DNA of 64,000 nt, taken from Lentilactobacillus senioris (lineage in GTDB: Bacteria > Bacillota > Bacilli > Lactobacillales > Lactobacillaceae). Made by a program: the position numbers and the translations under genes. The first letter of the stretch is position 1; the number at the start of each line of letters is the position of its first letter. This document shows, one piece after another, positions 8,441 through 18,431 of the stretch. The notes under the pieces were generated by a model. It had not been told where the DNA came from and did not search any database. It saw nothing but the letters and a program-made list of their open reading frames with translations. The DNA lies in assembly GCF_026798195.1 (NCBI RefSeq), contig NZ_JAPQEZ010000002.1, positions 124,001 to 188,000 of the forward strand, in the 5' to 3' direction.

Positions 8441-11161
8441 ATGACAAAAGAAGCACAGAAGGTTCCTCCGGATGAACAGTTATGGCGTTTATCAACGTCA
8501 GAACTAGAACAACAGTTTGAAACGAATTCAGAAAATGGATTGAGTTCCAAAGAAGCAGAACGACGGTTACGTCAAAACGGTCCCAATGAATTGGCAACGG
8601 TTAAGAAGAGCAAGTTGCTCCAATTCCTGCTCCAATTTAATAATGCGATTACCTATATTTTAATTGCGGCGGCAATTATCACGTTTGTGATGCGTCACTA
8701 TTCCGATGCGGCCGTAATCGGGTTCGTAATCGTGGCCAACGCCATTATTGGTTACGTTCAAGAACGGCAAGCCGATAATGCCCTTAGCAAAATCCAAGAT
8801 TTATTGGTTAGCCAAAACATTGTAGTGCGCGATGGCCATAAAATTGAAGTGGCGGCTAAGGATTTAGTAGTTGGTGATTTGGTTGATTTAGAGGCGGGGG
8901 ACGCGGTGCCTGCCGATCTGCGGTTGATTGCCGCTGATAACCTCCGAATTCAAGAATCCACGCTGACTGGTGAAAGTAATTCTGTGGAAAAGGGCGAAGA
9001 TCCCATTGATGCTGATAAGGTAGCGTTAGCCGAGCGAGCTAACATGGCTTACGCCTCTACCGCCGTGACTCAGGGTTCTGCGATGGGAATCGTTGTTAAA
9101 ACTGGGACGGATACGGAAATCGGCTCAATCCAACAAGACGTTTCAGACGTGAAGGAACAAGTTACCCCATTGATGAAAAACTTAAACCGACTGGGGGTTA
9201 ATTTGTCATTATTTATCGTGGTAGTAGCGGTAGTTCTGTTTATCGCCGGGTTATTTACTAAGATCTATAGTTTACCGACGTTAACGATCGCTATCATCAC
9301 TATGGTAGTTGGTTCCATTCCTGAAGGATTGCCAGCTTCTACTTCGGTAGTATTAGCCCGTGGGGTTCAAACCATGACCAAGAAAGGGGCCATCGTTAAG
9401 AACTTACCAGCGGTGGAAACTTTGGGGGCCGTGGATATTGTTGATACTGACAAAACCGGGACGTTAACTAAAAACGAAATGACGGTTACCGATGTGGTTA
9501 CCGCTAAACATCACTATACCGTTAGCGGTGTGGGCTTTGCGACCAATACCGGAAATGTTGCCGGTGAAGTGTTATTAGCTGGTCAACCAACTGATTGGCG
9601 GACTGATAGTGACTTTAGCGAACTAGTTGAAATTGCTGGCTTAACCAGTGATGCTGAACTAGTGCAACAAGACGACCAGTGGAGTATTACCGGTGAACCA
9701 ACCGATGGGGCGTTAACGACGCTGTACCATAAGTTAGAAGGGCATGCTCCTGATATTAACGAAATTGATTCCTTACCGTTTGATTCGGCTTACCGCTATA
9801 GTGCGCGGTTAGTTGACGTTGATGGTCAACGCGAATTAATGGTCAAAGGGGCTCCGGATACCATTTTTGAAATGGTTAAAAAAGCCGATGCTAGCTTTGA
9901 CGTTGCCGGTTGGCAAGCCAAGGTGAAAGAATTAAGTAGTAAAGGTTTGCGGGTGGTAGCGTTAGGCTCTGTTCCGGTCAAACAAATCGACGAAATTAAT
10001 CCGGACGAAATTAGCGCTGCAATCCGGCTTAGCGGGGTAGTCGGTATCATCGATCCACCACGTGAAGAGGTAATTCCGGCAATTGCTAACTTACGGCGAG
10101 CTGGGGTTCAAGTTAACATGATTACTGGTGATCATCCTGATACGGCTACCGCAATTGCTAAACAATTGGGCTTAGCGGAATCAATTCATGCTATTACCGG
10201 ACCTGAAATCGACGAACTATCTGATGAAGAGCTAACCAAAGTAATTGGTAAGTACAACGTCTTTGCCAGAACCACTCCAGCCAATAAGTTACGAATTGTG
10301 CGAGCTCAACAAGCTAACGCTAAAATCGTTGCGATGACTGGTGATGGGGTTAACGATGCGGCCGCCTTGAAGCAAGCTAACATCGGAATTGCCATGGGGA
10401 TTAAAGGAACAGAAGTGGCGAAGGAAGCTGCTAACATGGTATTGGTTAATGATAGTTTTACTACCATCGTGGATGCCGTGGCAGAAGGTCGACACGTCTT
10501 TGATAACATTCAAAAAACTATTCGTTTCTTACTGCCAACCAGTTTTGCTGAAGGGTTAGTAGTCTTAATTAGTATGATTATGGGGCAAGAATTACCATTA
10601 TTCCCAACCCAATTGCTGTGGATTAATACCGTTTCGGCGTTGACGATTCAGTTTGCCTTTATTTTCGAGCCGGCTGAAAATTCGATCATGATACGGGGAC
10701 CACGAGACGTTACGAAGGGGATTTTGAGTAAATTCGACGTGGTAGAAATTACCTATGTCTCAATTCTAATTGCGTCATTAGGGATTTTCACCTTCGACCG
10801 CTTCGTCAATGCTGGAGTCTTAACACCAGTATTAGCAAGTACCATGACCGTTAACATTATTATCTTTGGTAAGATTTTCTACTTGTTTAACATTCGCAAC
10901 TCGTACCCTATTTTCTCAAAGCATTTCTTTGAAAATAAGGCTGCGTTTGTGATTATTGCGATTCTGATTGCCTTGCAGGCCTTCTTGATCTACGTACCAT
11001 TTATGCAAGAGATCTTCCATACTTCTAACGTTAATTTCTACTACGGTTGGTGGGTACCAACTGTGTGTGGCTTAATCGTCTTAGCAGTCACCGAAGTAGT
11101 CAAATTAACTCGGTTACACATTGCTAAATTACGAGTTAAAAAGAATAAATTAGGGGCATAA
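8441..11161 (+). CDS. P2-type cation-transporting ATPase
   Basis: Membrane ATPase of 906 aa. Actuator motif TGES (about 176-179), phosphorylation motif DKTGT (Asp about 337), hinge MTGDGVNDAAALK and the M4 motif PEGLPA place it in the P2 group (Ca/Mn/Na-type pumps). The M6 segment reads WINTVSAL, without the Asp of the SERCA NxxTD calcium site, so the ion cannot be assigned. I chose ATG 8441: the upstream in-frame GTG 8429 overlaps the AAAGG ribosome site. The C-terminus is basic and cytoplasmic. It ends at a strong terminator. Confidence 0.88.
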   Translation: MTKEAQKVPPDEQLWRLSTSELEQQFETNSENGLSSKEAERRLRQNGPNELATVKKSKLLQFLLQFNNAITYILIAAAIITFVMRHYSDAAVIGFVIVANAIIGYVQERQADNALSKIQDLLVSQNIVVRDGHKIEVAAKDLVVGDLVDLEAGDAVPADLRLIAADNLRIQESTLTGESNSVEKGEDPIDADKVALAERANMAYASTAVTQGSAMGIVVKTGTDTEIGSIQQDVSDVKEQVTPLMKNLNRLGVNLSLFIVVVAVVLFIAGLFTKIYSLPTLTIAIITMVVGSIPEGLPASTSVVLARGVQTMTKKGAIVKNLPAVETLGAVDIVDTDKTGTLTKNEMTVTDVVTAKHHYTVSGVGFATNTGNVAGEVLLAGQPTDWRTDSDFSELVEIAGLTSDAELVQQDDQWSITGEPTDGALTTLYHKLEGHAPDINEIDSLPFDSAYRYSARLVDVDGQRELMVKGAPDTIFEMVKKADASFDVAGWQAKVKELSSKGLRVVALGSVPVKQIDEINPDEISAAIRLSGVVGIIDPPREEVIPAIANLRRAGVQVNMITGDHPDTATAIAKQLGLAESIHAITGPEIDELSDEELTKVIGKYNVFARTTPANKLRIVRAQQANAKIVAMTGDGVNDAAALKQANIGIAMGIKGTEVAKEAANMVLVNDSFTTIVDAVAEGRHVFDNIQKTIRFLLPTSFAEGLVVLISMIMGQELPLFPTQLLWINTVSALTIQFAFIFEPAENSIMIRGPRDVTKGILSKFDVVEITYVSILIASLGIFTFDRFVNAGVLTPVLASTMTVNIIIFGKIFYLFNIRNSYPIFSKHFFENKAAFVIIAILIALQAFLIYVPFMQEIFHTSNVNFYYGWWVPTVCGLIVLAVTEVVKLTRLHIAKLRVKKNKLGA

Positions 11162-11171
11162 TTAATGCCAA

Positions 11172-11206
11172 TAAAAAGCCGGAAGTCATATGACTTCCGG
11201 CTTTTT
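11172..11206. terminator. Bidirectional terminator
   Basis: Perfect palindromic stem centred on 11189-11190 (GCCGGAAGTCA/TGACTTCCGGC) with A5 and T5 tracts. It serves the P-type ATPase gene and the convergent minus-strand gene. Confidence 0.92.
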
Positions 11207-11207
11207 A

Positions 11208-11543
11208 TTATTCTGTTCGCCAATGTTCAAATTGGTCGATATGGTTGCCTAAATAATTTAAAGCATCCTGGGTTAATACCCCAGTTTCTTCGATGAGTTG
11301 ATCACCGCTGATTTGTTCACTATCACGAAGGTAGCCTTCACCAATGGCAACGAATTTTTCTTTCCGACCAAAACCATCGTCATCAAATAGGGTATCCAAG
11401 TTATTGATATCGTCTTTAGCGGTATCGTAAACTTTTTGAGAAACGTTTTCGTTACCACCTAAAATGGAAGCGGCGTAGGTAATTAAAAATTCATTCATAT
11501 CGATCATAATATCGTCGCGTTGTTTTTTAGTTTTATTTGCCAT
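11208..11543 (-). CDS. Hypothetical acidic cytosolic protein
   Basis: Protein of 111 aa, acidic and soluble by composition, with no recognisable catalytic motif or membrane segment. An in-frame ATG at 11549 overlaps the GAGGTG ribosome site, whereas ATG 11543 is spaced 7 nt from it, so the shorter form is chosen. It is downstream of potD on the same strand with no clear terminator between, so it may be the last gene of the pot operon or have its own weak promoter. Function unknown. Confidence 0.6.
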   Translation of the reverse strand: MANKTKKQRDDIMIDMNEFLITYAASILGGNENVSQKVYDTAKDDINNLDTLFDDDGFGRKEKFVAIGEGYLRDSEQISGDQLIEETGVLTQDALNYLGNHIDQFEHWRTE

Positions 11544-11601
11544 ATTCATTCACCTCAATCTTATCTTAATGCTTTTTTGACTTTGACTGCAACCAATCAG
11601 C

Positions 11602-12672
11602 TTACTTGTGCATTTTAAATTCTAAGTAGAGGTCGTTGTATTCTTCGACTTTAGCTTGGCTGAGGTTTTTATACACTTGTAGGTGTTTAATGACTGATTC
11701 TGGTGGATAGAATGCTTGATCATTTCTGGTGCTGGCAGGTAATAATTTGTATGCGGCGGTATTAGGGGTGGCATAACCAATGTATTCAGCGTTTTGAGCG
11801 GCATTTTGAGGCTGACTCATAAAGTTCAAAAAGGCATAGATGGCCTTGAAGTGCTTAGCAGTTTTGGGAATCACTAGGTTATCAAACCACATATTGCTGC
11901 CTTCTTTAGGAACTACGTAGTGTAAATGAGGATTTTGATCCATCATTTCCCGGGCTTCTCCGGACCAATCCACGGCTAGTGGGGCTTCACCTTCGGCCAT
12001 GTACATTTTAATTTCATCCGCCACAATGGCTTTCACGTTGGGGGCCAGACGGTCTAACTTATCTTTTGCAGCCACTAATTCTTTAGAATTAGTGGTGTTT
12101 ACGGAATGGTCTTGCGAAATCAGACTGAGGCCCATGATATCCCTAGCGGAATCAATTAACATGATTTGATCTTTGTATTTTGGATTCCATAGCTGGTTCC
12201 AGTGAGTGACACTATTTTTCTTAATCAGTTGATCGTTATAAATAATGCCTAACGTTCCCCAGAAGTAAGGTAGCGAATACTGATTATGCGGATCAAAGCT
12301 TTTATTGAGGTAGTCCTTACCGTAGTTATTAAAGCCCGTCAGTTTACTATGGTCTAGTGGAATTAATAAGTGATCGTCTCGCATCTTTTCGACCATATAT
12401 TCACTAGGAATGGTTAAATCATAACTAGTCCCACCTTGCTTAACCTTAGTGTACATAGCTTCGTTGCTGTCGAAGGTTTCGACGTTGACGTGGTAGCCAG
12501 TTTCTTTTTGAAACTTGGTTAATAAGTTAGGATCAATATAATCGCCCCAGTTATAAAGGTTTAAAACCTTATCGCCACCGTCACCAGTAGCTTGTTGTAA
12601 TTGGTGGCTACCATAGGCTAATCCTAAACAAATTAACAGCATTAAGATTAAGGCACTTACAATTTTTTTCAA
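11602..12672 (-). CDS. potD: Spermidine/putrescine ABC transporter substrate-binding protein
   Basis: Extracytoplasmic solute receptor of 356 aa. A hydrophobic N-terminus (about 1-22) is followed by VLNLYNWGDYIDPNLLTKFQKE, the characteristic opening of PotD/PotF proteins, and later VDWSGEA and NMWFDNLVIPKTAKH. The N-terminal segment has a Cys (LLICLG), but the residue before it is Ile, a poor lipobox, so the protein may be membrane-anchored by an uncleaved helix. It begins 2 nt after potC ends and is the last transport gene of the potABCD operon. Confidence 0.93.
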   Translation of the reverse strand: MKKIVSALILMLLICLGLAYGSHQLQQATGDGGDKVLNLYNWGDYIDPNLLTKFQKETGYHVNVETFDSNEAMYTKVKQGGTSYDLTIPSEYMVEKMRDDHLLIPLDHSKLTGFNNYGKDYLNKSFDPHNQYSLPYFWGTLGIIYNDQLIKKNSVTHWNQLWNPKYKDQIMLIDSARDIMGLSLISQDHSVNTTNSKELVAAKDKLDRLAPNVKAIVADEIKMYMAEGEAPLAVDWSGEAREMMDQNPHLHYVVPKEGSNMWFDNLVIPKTAKHFKAIYAFLNFMSQPQNAAQNAEYIGYATPNTAAYKLLPASTRNDQAFYPPESVIKHLQVYKNLSQAKVEEYNDLYLEFKMHK

Positions 12673-12674
12673 GG

Positions 12675-13481
12675 TTAAAGCGCCCCCATTCGTTTGGGCT
12701 TAACGGGCTTGCGGTTTTCAATCAAGTAATAAACCACCACTAAAATTAACGAGAAGATGAACATGATACCAGCCAAGGCATTAATTTCTAGACTAATTCC
12801 TTGCCGAGCTCTGGAGTAGATTTCTACTGAGAGGGTGGTAAAACCATTACCGGTTACAAAGAAGGTTACGGCAAAATCATCTAGTGAGTAGGTGATCGCC
12901 ATGAAGAAGCCGGCAATAATTCCCGGTGAAATAAACGGCAAAATGATTTGGGACATGGTTTGCCAATTAGAAGCTCCCAAATCTGCCGAAGCATTTAATA
13001 GGGAAGGGCTCATTTCTCCTAATCGTGGGAGAATCATTAGGACCACAATGGGAATTTCAAAGGCAGTATGGCTTAATAATACCGACCAAAATCCTAATGG
13101 AACGCGTAATGCTGTAAAGAAAATTAAAAAACTAGCCCCGATAATAACGTCGGGAGAGACCATCAAGACACTATTAAAAGACAAGAGCGCCTGTTTAGTT
13201 TGGCGGTGCTTGGCGTTATGGATAGCCATGGCGCCTAGGGTACCGACAATAGTCGCTAACGTTGAAGATAACAGGGCGATTAAGATGGTATCCAAAAAAA
13301 TGGCCAAAATACGCTTATCACTAAGCAATTCAACGTAATGAACGCCACTTAAGTGACCAAAATGGTCCATGGTGGTGCCGCTGCTAAATGAATAGGCAAT
13401 TAAAAAGACAATGGGAGCGTATAAAATGACAAAAACGATAATCAAAAACCAGTTTTGCCAACGCAGGAGACTTTTTTTCAT
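12675..13481 (-). CDS. potC: Spermidine/putrescine ABC transporter permease PotC
   Basis: Inner-membrane permease of 268 aa with six predicted membrane segments. The conserved cytoplasmic EAA loop reads NASADLGASNWQTMSQIILPFISPGI, the site that contacts the ATPase PotA. The start codon overlaps the potB stop by 4 nt (ATGA), a sign of translational coupling. AAGGGGG precedes the start. It works with PotB as the translocation channel for polyamines. Confidence 0.93.
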   Translation of the reverse strand: MKKSLLRWQNWFLIIVFVILYAPIVFLIAYSFSSGTTMDHFGHLSGVHYVELLSDKRILAIFLDTILIALLSSTLATIVGTLGAMAIHNAKHRQTKQALLSFNSVLMVSPDVIIGASFLIFFTALRVPLGFWSVLLSHTAFEIPIVVLMILPRLGEMSPSLLNASADLGASNWQTMSQIILPFISPGIIAGFFMAITYSLDDFAVTFFVTGNGFTTLSVEIYSRARQGISLEINALAGIMFIFSLILVVVYYLIENRKPVKPKRMGAL

Positions 13482-14293
13482 TTGAAGGTTCCCCCTTTAT
13501 GGCGCCGATTGCGGGTGGCTGCCATCACAATCAGCATCGAAATAATTAAAACTACGCCGATGGTAGATCCCATCCCCCAATTCATCGTGGTCAAAAAATG
13601 TTCTTCAACCGCAGTCCCCAGGGTAATAATCTTGTTTCCGCCAATTAAACGCGAAATCATGAAAAGGGAGAGTGAAGGAATAAAGACGATTTGAATACCA
13701 GATTTTACTCCGGGCATTGAAAGGGGCCAAATAACATGCCAAAAAGTTTGCCGGTTAGTAGCGCCTAGGTCCCAGCTGGCTTTAACGTAGGAGTCACTAA
13801 TTTCCGTTAACGAATTGTAGATTGGTAGAATCATGAACGGAATTTGGATGTAGGCGGCTACTAAGATAAAACTAGTGTTGGTAAATAAAAGTTGATGATA
13901 TCCCAATCCTAAAGCGGCTAAACCACTATTAACTAAGCCCCCCCGACCAAAAAGGCCGATGAAAGCATAGGCTTTTAATAATAAGTTAATCCAGGTTGGT
14001 AAAATGACCAGCAAAATCCATAGATCACGGTGTTTTAACTTGGTAATAAACCAGGCAGTAGGATAGCTGATTAGTAGGGTAATCACTGTGATTAAAAGGG
14101 CGTACCAAACCGAATTGACCGTCATCATTAAGTATGTACCCGAGGTGAAAAACTTAGCGTAGTTCGCCAGGGTGAATTGATGTTCAACGTTGAAGAAGGA
14201 ATAGTAAAAAATCAAGGCCATTGGTGCTACCACAAATAACAATAACCATAGGAGGTAAGGAACGTATAAAATTGCTTTTCGTTGTTTAGTCAT
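13478..14293 (-). CDS. potB: Spermidine/putrescine ABC transporter permease PotB
   Basis: Inner-membrane permease of 271 aa with six membrane segments and an EAA loop ([21 protein letters not shown]). The start is set at ATG 14293 because GAGGAG lies 7 nt upstream; a longer frame to 14320 would have no ribosome site. The start overlaps the end of potA by 8 nt and the gene overlaps potC by 4 nt, so potA-B-C are tightly coupled. Confidence 0.92.
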   Translation of the reverse strand: MTKQRKAILYVPYLLWLLLFVVAPMALIFYYSFFNVEHQFTLANYAKFFTSGTYLMMTVNSVWYALLITVITLLISYPTAWFITKLKHRDLWILLVILPTWINLLLKAYAFIGLFGRGGLVNSGLAALGLGYHQLLFTNTSFILVAAYIQIPFMILPIYNSLTEISDSYVKASWDLGATNRQTFWHVIWPLSMPGVKSGIQIVFIPSLSLFMISRLIGGNKIITLGTAVEEHFLTTMNWGMGSTIGVVLIISMLIVMAATRNRRHKGGTFK

Positions 14294-15395
14294 GATCTGG
14301 CTCCTCATCGTCATCTTCATAACTTTCTAATCGTTGGTTGAAGATGTCTTCGGTTTCGTTGTAGCGCATGACATGCATATCTTTAGGTCCGAATTGCAAT
14401 CCTACTATGGCATCGTCTTCAGTAGCATTAGTGGAGTGAATTAGCCACTCGTTATCTTGTTGATCAAAAGCGATAATTTCGTAGTGGTCCCCACGGAATA
14501 GTTGAGTAGCTACTTTGACTTGAATCTTACCCTTTTCGGCAGTGGTGATGACTAAATCTTCTGGTCGGATTACCACTTCCACGGGTTCGTTAGGTTGCAT
14601 GCCCGCATCAGAACATTCAAACTGGTGTCCTAAGAACGCAACTTTATAATCCGCAATCATTTTACCGGGGATGATGTTACTTTCACCGATGAAATTAGCT
14701 ACAAAATGGTTAATCGGTTCATCGTAAATATCCACCGGATCGCCTTCTTGTAAAATTTCGCCTTTATTCATGACAAAAATATCATCACTCATTGCTAGGG
14801 CTTCTTCTTGATCGTGGGTCACAAATAAGAAAGTGATTCCTAGACTTTGCTGTAATTCTCGTAGTTCATATTGCATGTCTTTGCGCAACTTGGCATCTAA
14901 CGCCGATAGTGGTTCATCTAGCAATAGGACTTGAGGGCGGTTAACCACCGCTCTAGCAATTGCGATTCGTTGGCGTTGACCACCAGACAATTCGGCAATT
15001 TCACGTTCGCCGAAGTCGTCTAATTGAACTAGATGTAAAGCTTCATGAACTCGCTCAGCAATTTCTGCTTTGGGAGTTTTATGAATTTTAAGACCATAGG
15101 CGATATTATCAAATACCGACATATTAGGAAATAAAGCGTAGTCTTGAAAGACTGTGTTTAAGGGACGTTGATTTGCTGGTAGATCGTTGATTTGTTTGCC
15201 GTTAAACAACACTTGACCGCTGGTTGGTTGGGTAAAACCGGCAATGATTTGTAAAATGGTAGTTTTACCGCAGCCAGAAGGACCTAAAAGGGTATAAAAA
15301 TCTCCTTGGTTTAGTTGCAAGTTAATATTTTTTAATACGGTTTGGTCACCGTATTTTTTAGATACATTAGATAATTCAATGATGGGTTGATTCAT
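14286..15395 (-). CDS. potA: Spermidine/putrescine ABC transporter ATP-binding protein
   Basis: ATPase of 369 aa. Walker [10 protein letters not shown] (about 38-46), signature LSGGQRQR, Walker B VLLLDEP and switch His in THDQEEA are intact. A C-terminal TOBE-like regulatory domain occupies about 250-350 and the last ten residues are very acidic. GGAGG lies about 10 nt before ATG 15395. It is the first gene of potABCD and energises polyamine import. Confidence 0.94.
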   Translation of the reverse strand: MNQPIIELSNVSKKYGDQTVLKNINLQLNQGDFYTLLGPSGCGKTTILQIIAGFTQPTSGQVLFNGKQINDLPANQRPLNTVFQDYALFPNMSVFDNIAYGLKIHKTPKAEIAERVHEALHLVQLDDFGEREIAELSGGQRQRIAIARAVVNRPQVLLLDEPLSALDAKLRKDMQYELRELQQSLGITFLFVTHDQEEALAMSDDIFVMNKGEILQEGDPVDIYDEPINHFVANFIGESNIIPGKMIADYKVAFLGHQFECSDAGMQPNEPVEVVIRPEDLVITTAEKGKIQVKVATQLFRGDHYEIIAFDQQDNEWLIHSTNATEDDAIVGLQFGPKDMHVMRYNETEDIFNQRLESYEDDDEEPDHD

Positions 15396-15434
15396 GTGAA
15401 TCGAACCTCCAATCTCTAAGCCAATATTAATTTA

Positions 15435-15443
15435 ATTATAGCA
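15435..15443 (-). promoter_or_regulatory. Promoter of the pot operon (extended -10)
   Basis: Minus strand reads TGCTATAAT, a perfect extended -10, about 40 nt before potA. No good -35 is seen, which is common with an extended -10. Confidence 0.65.
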
Positions 15444-15454
15444 TTGTGTCTTCG

Positions 15455-15826
15455 CTAATGCCTAGCGGATCGGTGATTGCTTGTTCCTTTTGTTTTGAGA
15501 ACTCGGCGTTTAAATTTAGGGTTACTGTTTTCAGCCACAAACTTGAAACTTTTCATTTTACCATTATAGGGTTGGCCACTTAAACGAATGGTGAGCCAAC
15601 GGTTCATGATGTCTATCATGGATCGGTTAGCAGCGATTCGCTCGGGGACATGTTCTTGCTTAGCGGCTGCTAAAATATCGGTTTGTAGCCGACTCACTAG
15701 CGAACGGTGGTAAGCAATTAGTTCACTAGTTAACGGAGCGTCTTTGTATTGATTAAAAAGCTTTTCGATTTGACGCATCGCATCTTTGGAGTTTTGTGGT
15801 TGAAAAAAACGATCAGATTGACTCAT
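15455..15826 (-). CDS. Hypothetical basic protein
   Basis: Protein of 123 aa, helical in the first 90 residues and strongly basic at the C-terminus (KFKRRVLKTKG...HRSARH), without membrane segments or known motifs. ATG 15826 has AAGGA 7 nt upstream. It precedes the pot operon on the same strand, but the pot promoter lies in the gap, so joint function is not implied. I do not recognise a family; the basic tail could bind nucleic acid. Confidence 0.55.
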   Translation of the reverse strand: MSQSDRFFQPQNSKDAMRQIEKLFNQYKDAPLTSELIAYHRSLVSRLQTDILAAAKQEHVPERIAANRSMIDIMNRWLTIRLSGQPYNGKMKSFKFVAENSNPKFKRRVLKTKGTSNHRSARH

Positions 15827-15918
15827 GAATTTTCCTTCTTTCGTGAATTATGGTTCAAATTAAAATCGGATAACTGTACAATAGAATGAGATAATTATAA
15901 AAAACGGAGGAACCAAAA

Positions 15919-16893
15919 ATGAAACGAATTTTGGCGCTACATACTGGCGGTACCATTTCAATGTCACAAGATGAAAATGGAGAAGTAACTCCGAACAGTG
16001 CAAACCCAATTGCTTCAGCAACTGGACCCCTTAATGACGAGATTGAATTAATTAATGAAGAAGTATTTAACCTACCATCTCCCCACATTACCCCTAAACA
16101 CATGCTTAAGATTAAGCAACGTATTAAGCGTGCAGAAGACGAGGGGATTGACGGCGTAGTTGTTACTCACGGTACGGATACGTTAGAAGAAACGGCTTAC
16201 TTCTTAGATCTTACGCTTCCAAACACTATTCCGGTAGTCATGACCGGGGCAATGCGTTCATCTAACCAAATCGGTTCAGATGGTCTTTATAATTTTCAGT
16301 CGGCTGTATTAGTAGCCGCAACCCCAGAAGCTTACGGCAAGGGCGTTTTAGTGGTGATGAATGATGAAATTCACACTGCTAGATACGTAACTAAAACCCA
16401 TACAACTAACGTGGATACTTTTAGAACTCCTACTTTTGGACCAATTGGTTTGATTGTAGAACACAAAGCGGTCTTTTTCCAAGAACTAGTGCAATCCGAA
16501 GTATGTGATATTGATCAGGTGCTTGATAATGTCTACTTACTAGAAGCCTATGCTGGAATGGATAGTTTCTTATTTGATGCTATTGACAGACCAGAAACCA
16601 AAGGCTTAGTGTTGGAAGGAACTGGTGCTGGTAACGTGCCACCAGAAACACTAGCTGGAATTACTAAATTATTAGCCCATAATATTCCAATTGTCTTAGT
16701 TTCTCGTTGTTATAACGGAGTTGCCCAAGACATTTATGGTTATGAGGGTGGCGGAATTGAATTAAAGAAAATGGGTGTTACTTTCTGTCGGGGCTTAAAC
16801 GGACCTAAAGCCCGTATTAAGCTATTGGTAGGGTTAAGTGCTGGTAAAACCGGTGCTGATTTGGCCAACTTCGTCAGTGACGCCATTTCGTAA
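15919..16893 (+). CDS. ansA: Type I L-asparaginase
   Basis: Cytoplasmic asparaginase of 324 aa that hydrolyses asparagine to aspartate and ammonia. Both catalytic threonine motifs are present: LHTGGTI (nucleophile Thr12) and VTHGTDTLEETA (Thr86, Asp87). The lack of a signal peptide fits the type I enzyme. CGGAGG lies 8 nt before ATG 15919. It is followed after 12 nt by the Sm-like repeat gene and then a small membrane protein, forming a probable three-gene operon. Confidence 0.92.
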   Translation: MKRILALHTGGTISMSQDENGEVTPNSANPIASATGPLNDEIELINEEVFNLPSPHITPKHMLKIKQRIKRAEDEGIDGVVVTHGTDTLEETAYFLDLTLPNTIPVVMTGAMRSSNQIGSDGLYNFQSAVLVAATPEAYGKGVLVVMNDEIHTARYVTKTHTTNVDTFRTPTFGPIGLIVEHKAVFFQELVQSEVCDIDQVLDNVYLLEAYAGMDSFLFDAIDRPETKGLVLEGTGAGNVPPETLAGITKLLAHNIPIVLVSRCYNGVAQDIYGYEGGGIELKKMGVTFCRGLNGPKARIKLLVGLSAGKTGADLANFVSDAIS

Positions 16894-16905
16894 GGCGGTA
16901 ACTAT

Positions 16906-18048
16906 TTGAGTGAATTAAAGGAACAATTATTGAAGGCCCAAAAACGGCGTAAGCTAATTAACGTTTATCAAGTTAATAATGATGTAGTTTATACTGGTTA
17001 TGTTAAACGGGTAGGCAGCCAAGCTTTCATTTTGGAAACCTATAATGACAACGGCATCCGAGATGGTGGCGTGTTATTAAAAAATGCGATCGTTGATTTT
17101 ATTGAAACCGACAGTTTTGATTTAGATCACATGAAAAAATTGATTTTATTTGCGGATAAACAAAAATTACACCATGAAGAAACTGAATTACTACTACCTT
17201 CAGCGATGGAGTTAACTCAGGCATTATTAACCTTACTGCAAAATCAACAAATGTTAGCTATGTTAATTACCACTCGCGTGGGTAAGAACGAACAGTATCA
17301 AGAAGGGGTCGTAGTTAAATTTGACGATCAACAAATTTTAATTGATCGAGTAGATAAGTACGACTTTCAAAAGCGTCAGACTGCGGTTTTGACTACTGAT
17401 GAGGTAGTGGGAATTGAGTTTGGGGGTCAAGAAATGGCTTCATTGACGCCATTATTGGCTCAAATGGTGCCGGCCAATCACGTAGATCCGCAGCAATTAG
17501 TTTTGACGGATCTATCGCAGCAATTACAAGCATTGGTCACCAGTCAGCAATTAGCCATTGTGCAACCGAAAAACAACCGAGAGTATTTTTATATCGGGCA
17601 ATTTTTGGTGGTGAACGCCAGTGAAATAATTATGGCGATGGTGGATGGTAATGGTCAATTTGGTGGCTATGTGTGGTTTAGGTATGATGATATCTACCAA
17701 ATTATCACAGCCAGTGATTATTTAAGTCTGATCGCGGCGGTCGTAGCTGAAAATAAGAGTTGGCACCGTTTTTCAGCGCCATTGTTAAATTCTGATCGGG
17801 CGTTTGATGCTACGGATAATAACTTTTTACGAATTATTGGCCAAAGTCAACGAACTCAAGCTGTGATTCGTTTCCGCTCGTTAAAAGCGGGCACGATTAC
17901 CGGGGTCATTAAAAAGATCAATATGCAAAACGCAACGATAACTATCGCAACTAGGGATGATGATATTATGCGTGAAGAAACTATCGGGTTAGAAACGATT
18001 GTAGAAATGGCGTTTGAATTTCTAAAAGCCTATTTATCCCGATTATAG
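16906..18048 (+). CDS. Protein with four Sm-like repeats, unknown function
   Basis: Protein of 380 aa with no recognised family. By eye it contains four copies of one pattern at about 16-80, 110-175, 215-285 and 318-378: a hydrophobic strand, then G-x-V with alternating hydrophobics, a polar D/N-G turn, and a final I-V-x-x-I/F strand. This is the strand order of an Sm/LSm/Hfq beta barrel (inference). Linkers are helical. The start is TTG 16906 with only a weak GGCGG site, 12 nt after ansA, suggesting translational coupling. RNA binding is a hypothesis only. Confidence 0.6.
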   Translation: MSELKEQLLKAQKRRKLINVYQVNNDVVYTGYVKRVGSQAFILETYNDNGIRDGGVLLKNAIVDFIETDSFDLDHMKKLILFADKQKLHHEETELLLPSAMELTQALLTLLQNQQMLAMLITTRVGKNEQYQEGVVVKFDDQQILIDRVDKYDFQKRQTAVLTTDEVVGIEFGGQEMASLTPLLAQMVPANHVDPQQLVLTDLSQQLQALVTSQQLAIVQPKNNREYFYIGQFLVVNASEIIMAMVDGNGQFGGYVWFRYDDIYQIITASDYLSLIAAVVAENKSWHRFSAPLLNSDRAFDATDNNFLRIIGQSQRTQAVIRFRSLKAGTITGVIKKINMQNATITIATRDDDIMREETIGLETIVEMAFEFLKAYLSRL

Positions 18049-18065
18049 AATCGTAGAGGAAGAAC

Positions 18066-18431
18066 ATGCCAGACAACAAAAAAACGCCCTCCAAATTACC
18101 TAAGTGGTTAAAAAACACATTGGAAGTGGTAGGGAGCTTAACGGTCTTTATGGCCGGCTATAATTTAATTGGTCCGCTGGTCTATCCTGATGGTCGCTAC
18201 TTTGAGTGGTGGACATTTCCGTTTTCAATTATTTTGGCCCTCATTTTTGTGGGTCTTTGGAGTTATCATGAAGAACGGCAGGCTAAAAAAGCTGCGGAAC
18301 AAAAATTAAAGGCCGCACAAATTGAAGCGGAACAATTAAAAAAACGACAGCTTCTCGAAGAACAAGCCGAACATAAGGCTGAAATCAGAAGACAAAAGAA
18401 CGCTCAAGCACAAAAACAACATAAAAAATAA
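18066..18431 (+). CDS. Small membrane protein with C-terminal coiled coil
   Basis: Protein of 121 aa with two membrane segments (about 20-45 and 58-75) joined by a short WWTF-containing loop, then a highly charged K/E/Q-rich helix (about 78-121) that looks like a coiled coil facing the cytoplasm. GAGGAAG precedes ATG 18066, 17 nt after the Sm-like repeat gene. It ends at a terminator, so it is the last gene of the ansA operon. Function unknown; it could tether the upstream protein to the membrane. Confidence 0.6.
   Translation: MPDNKKTPSKLPKWLKNTLEVVGSLTVFMAGYNLIGPLVYPDGRYFEWWTFPFSIILALIFVGLWSYHEERQAKKAAEQKLKAAQIEAEQLKKRQLLEEQAEHKAEIRRQKNAQAQKQHKK

Noticed and set aside
12892-13338. Open frame opposite potC
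   Set aside because: Antisense shadow of a membrane protein gene without a ribosome site or family resemblance.
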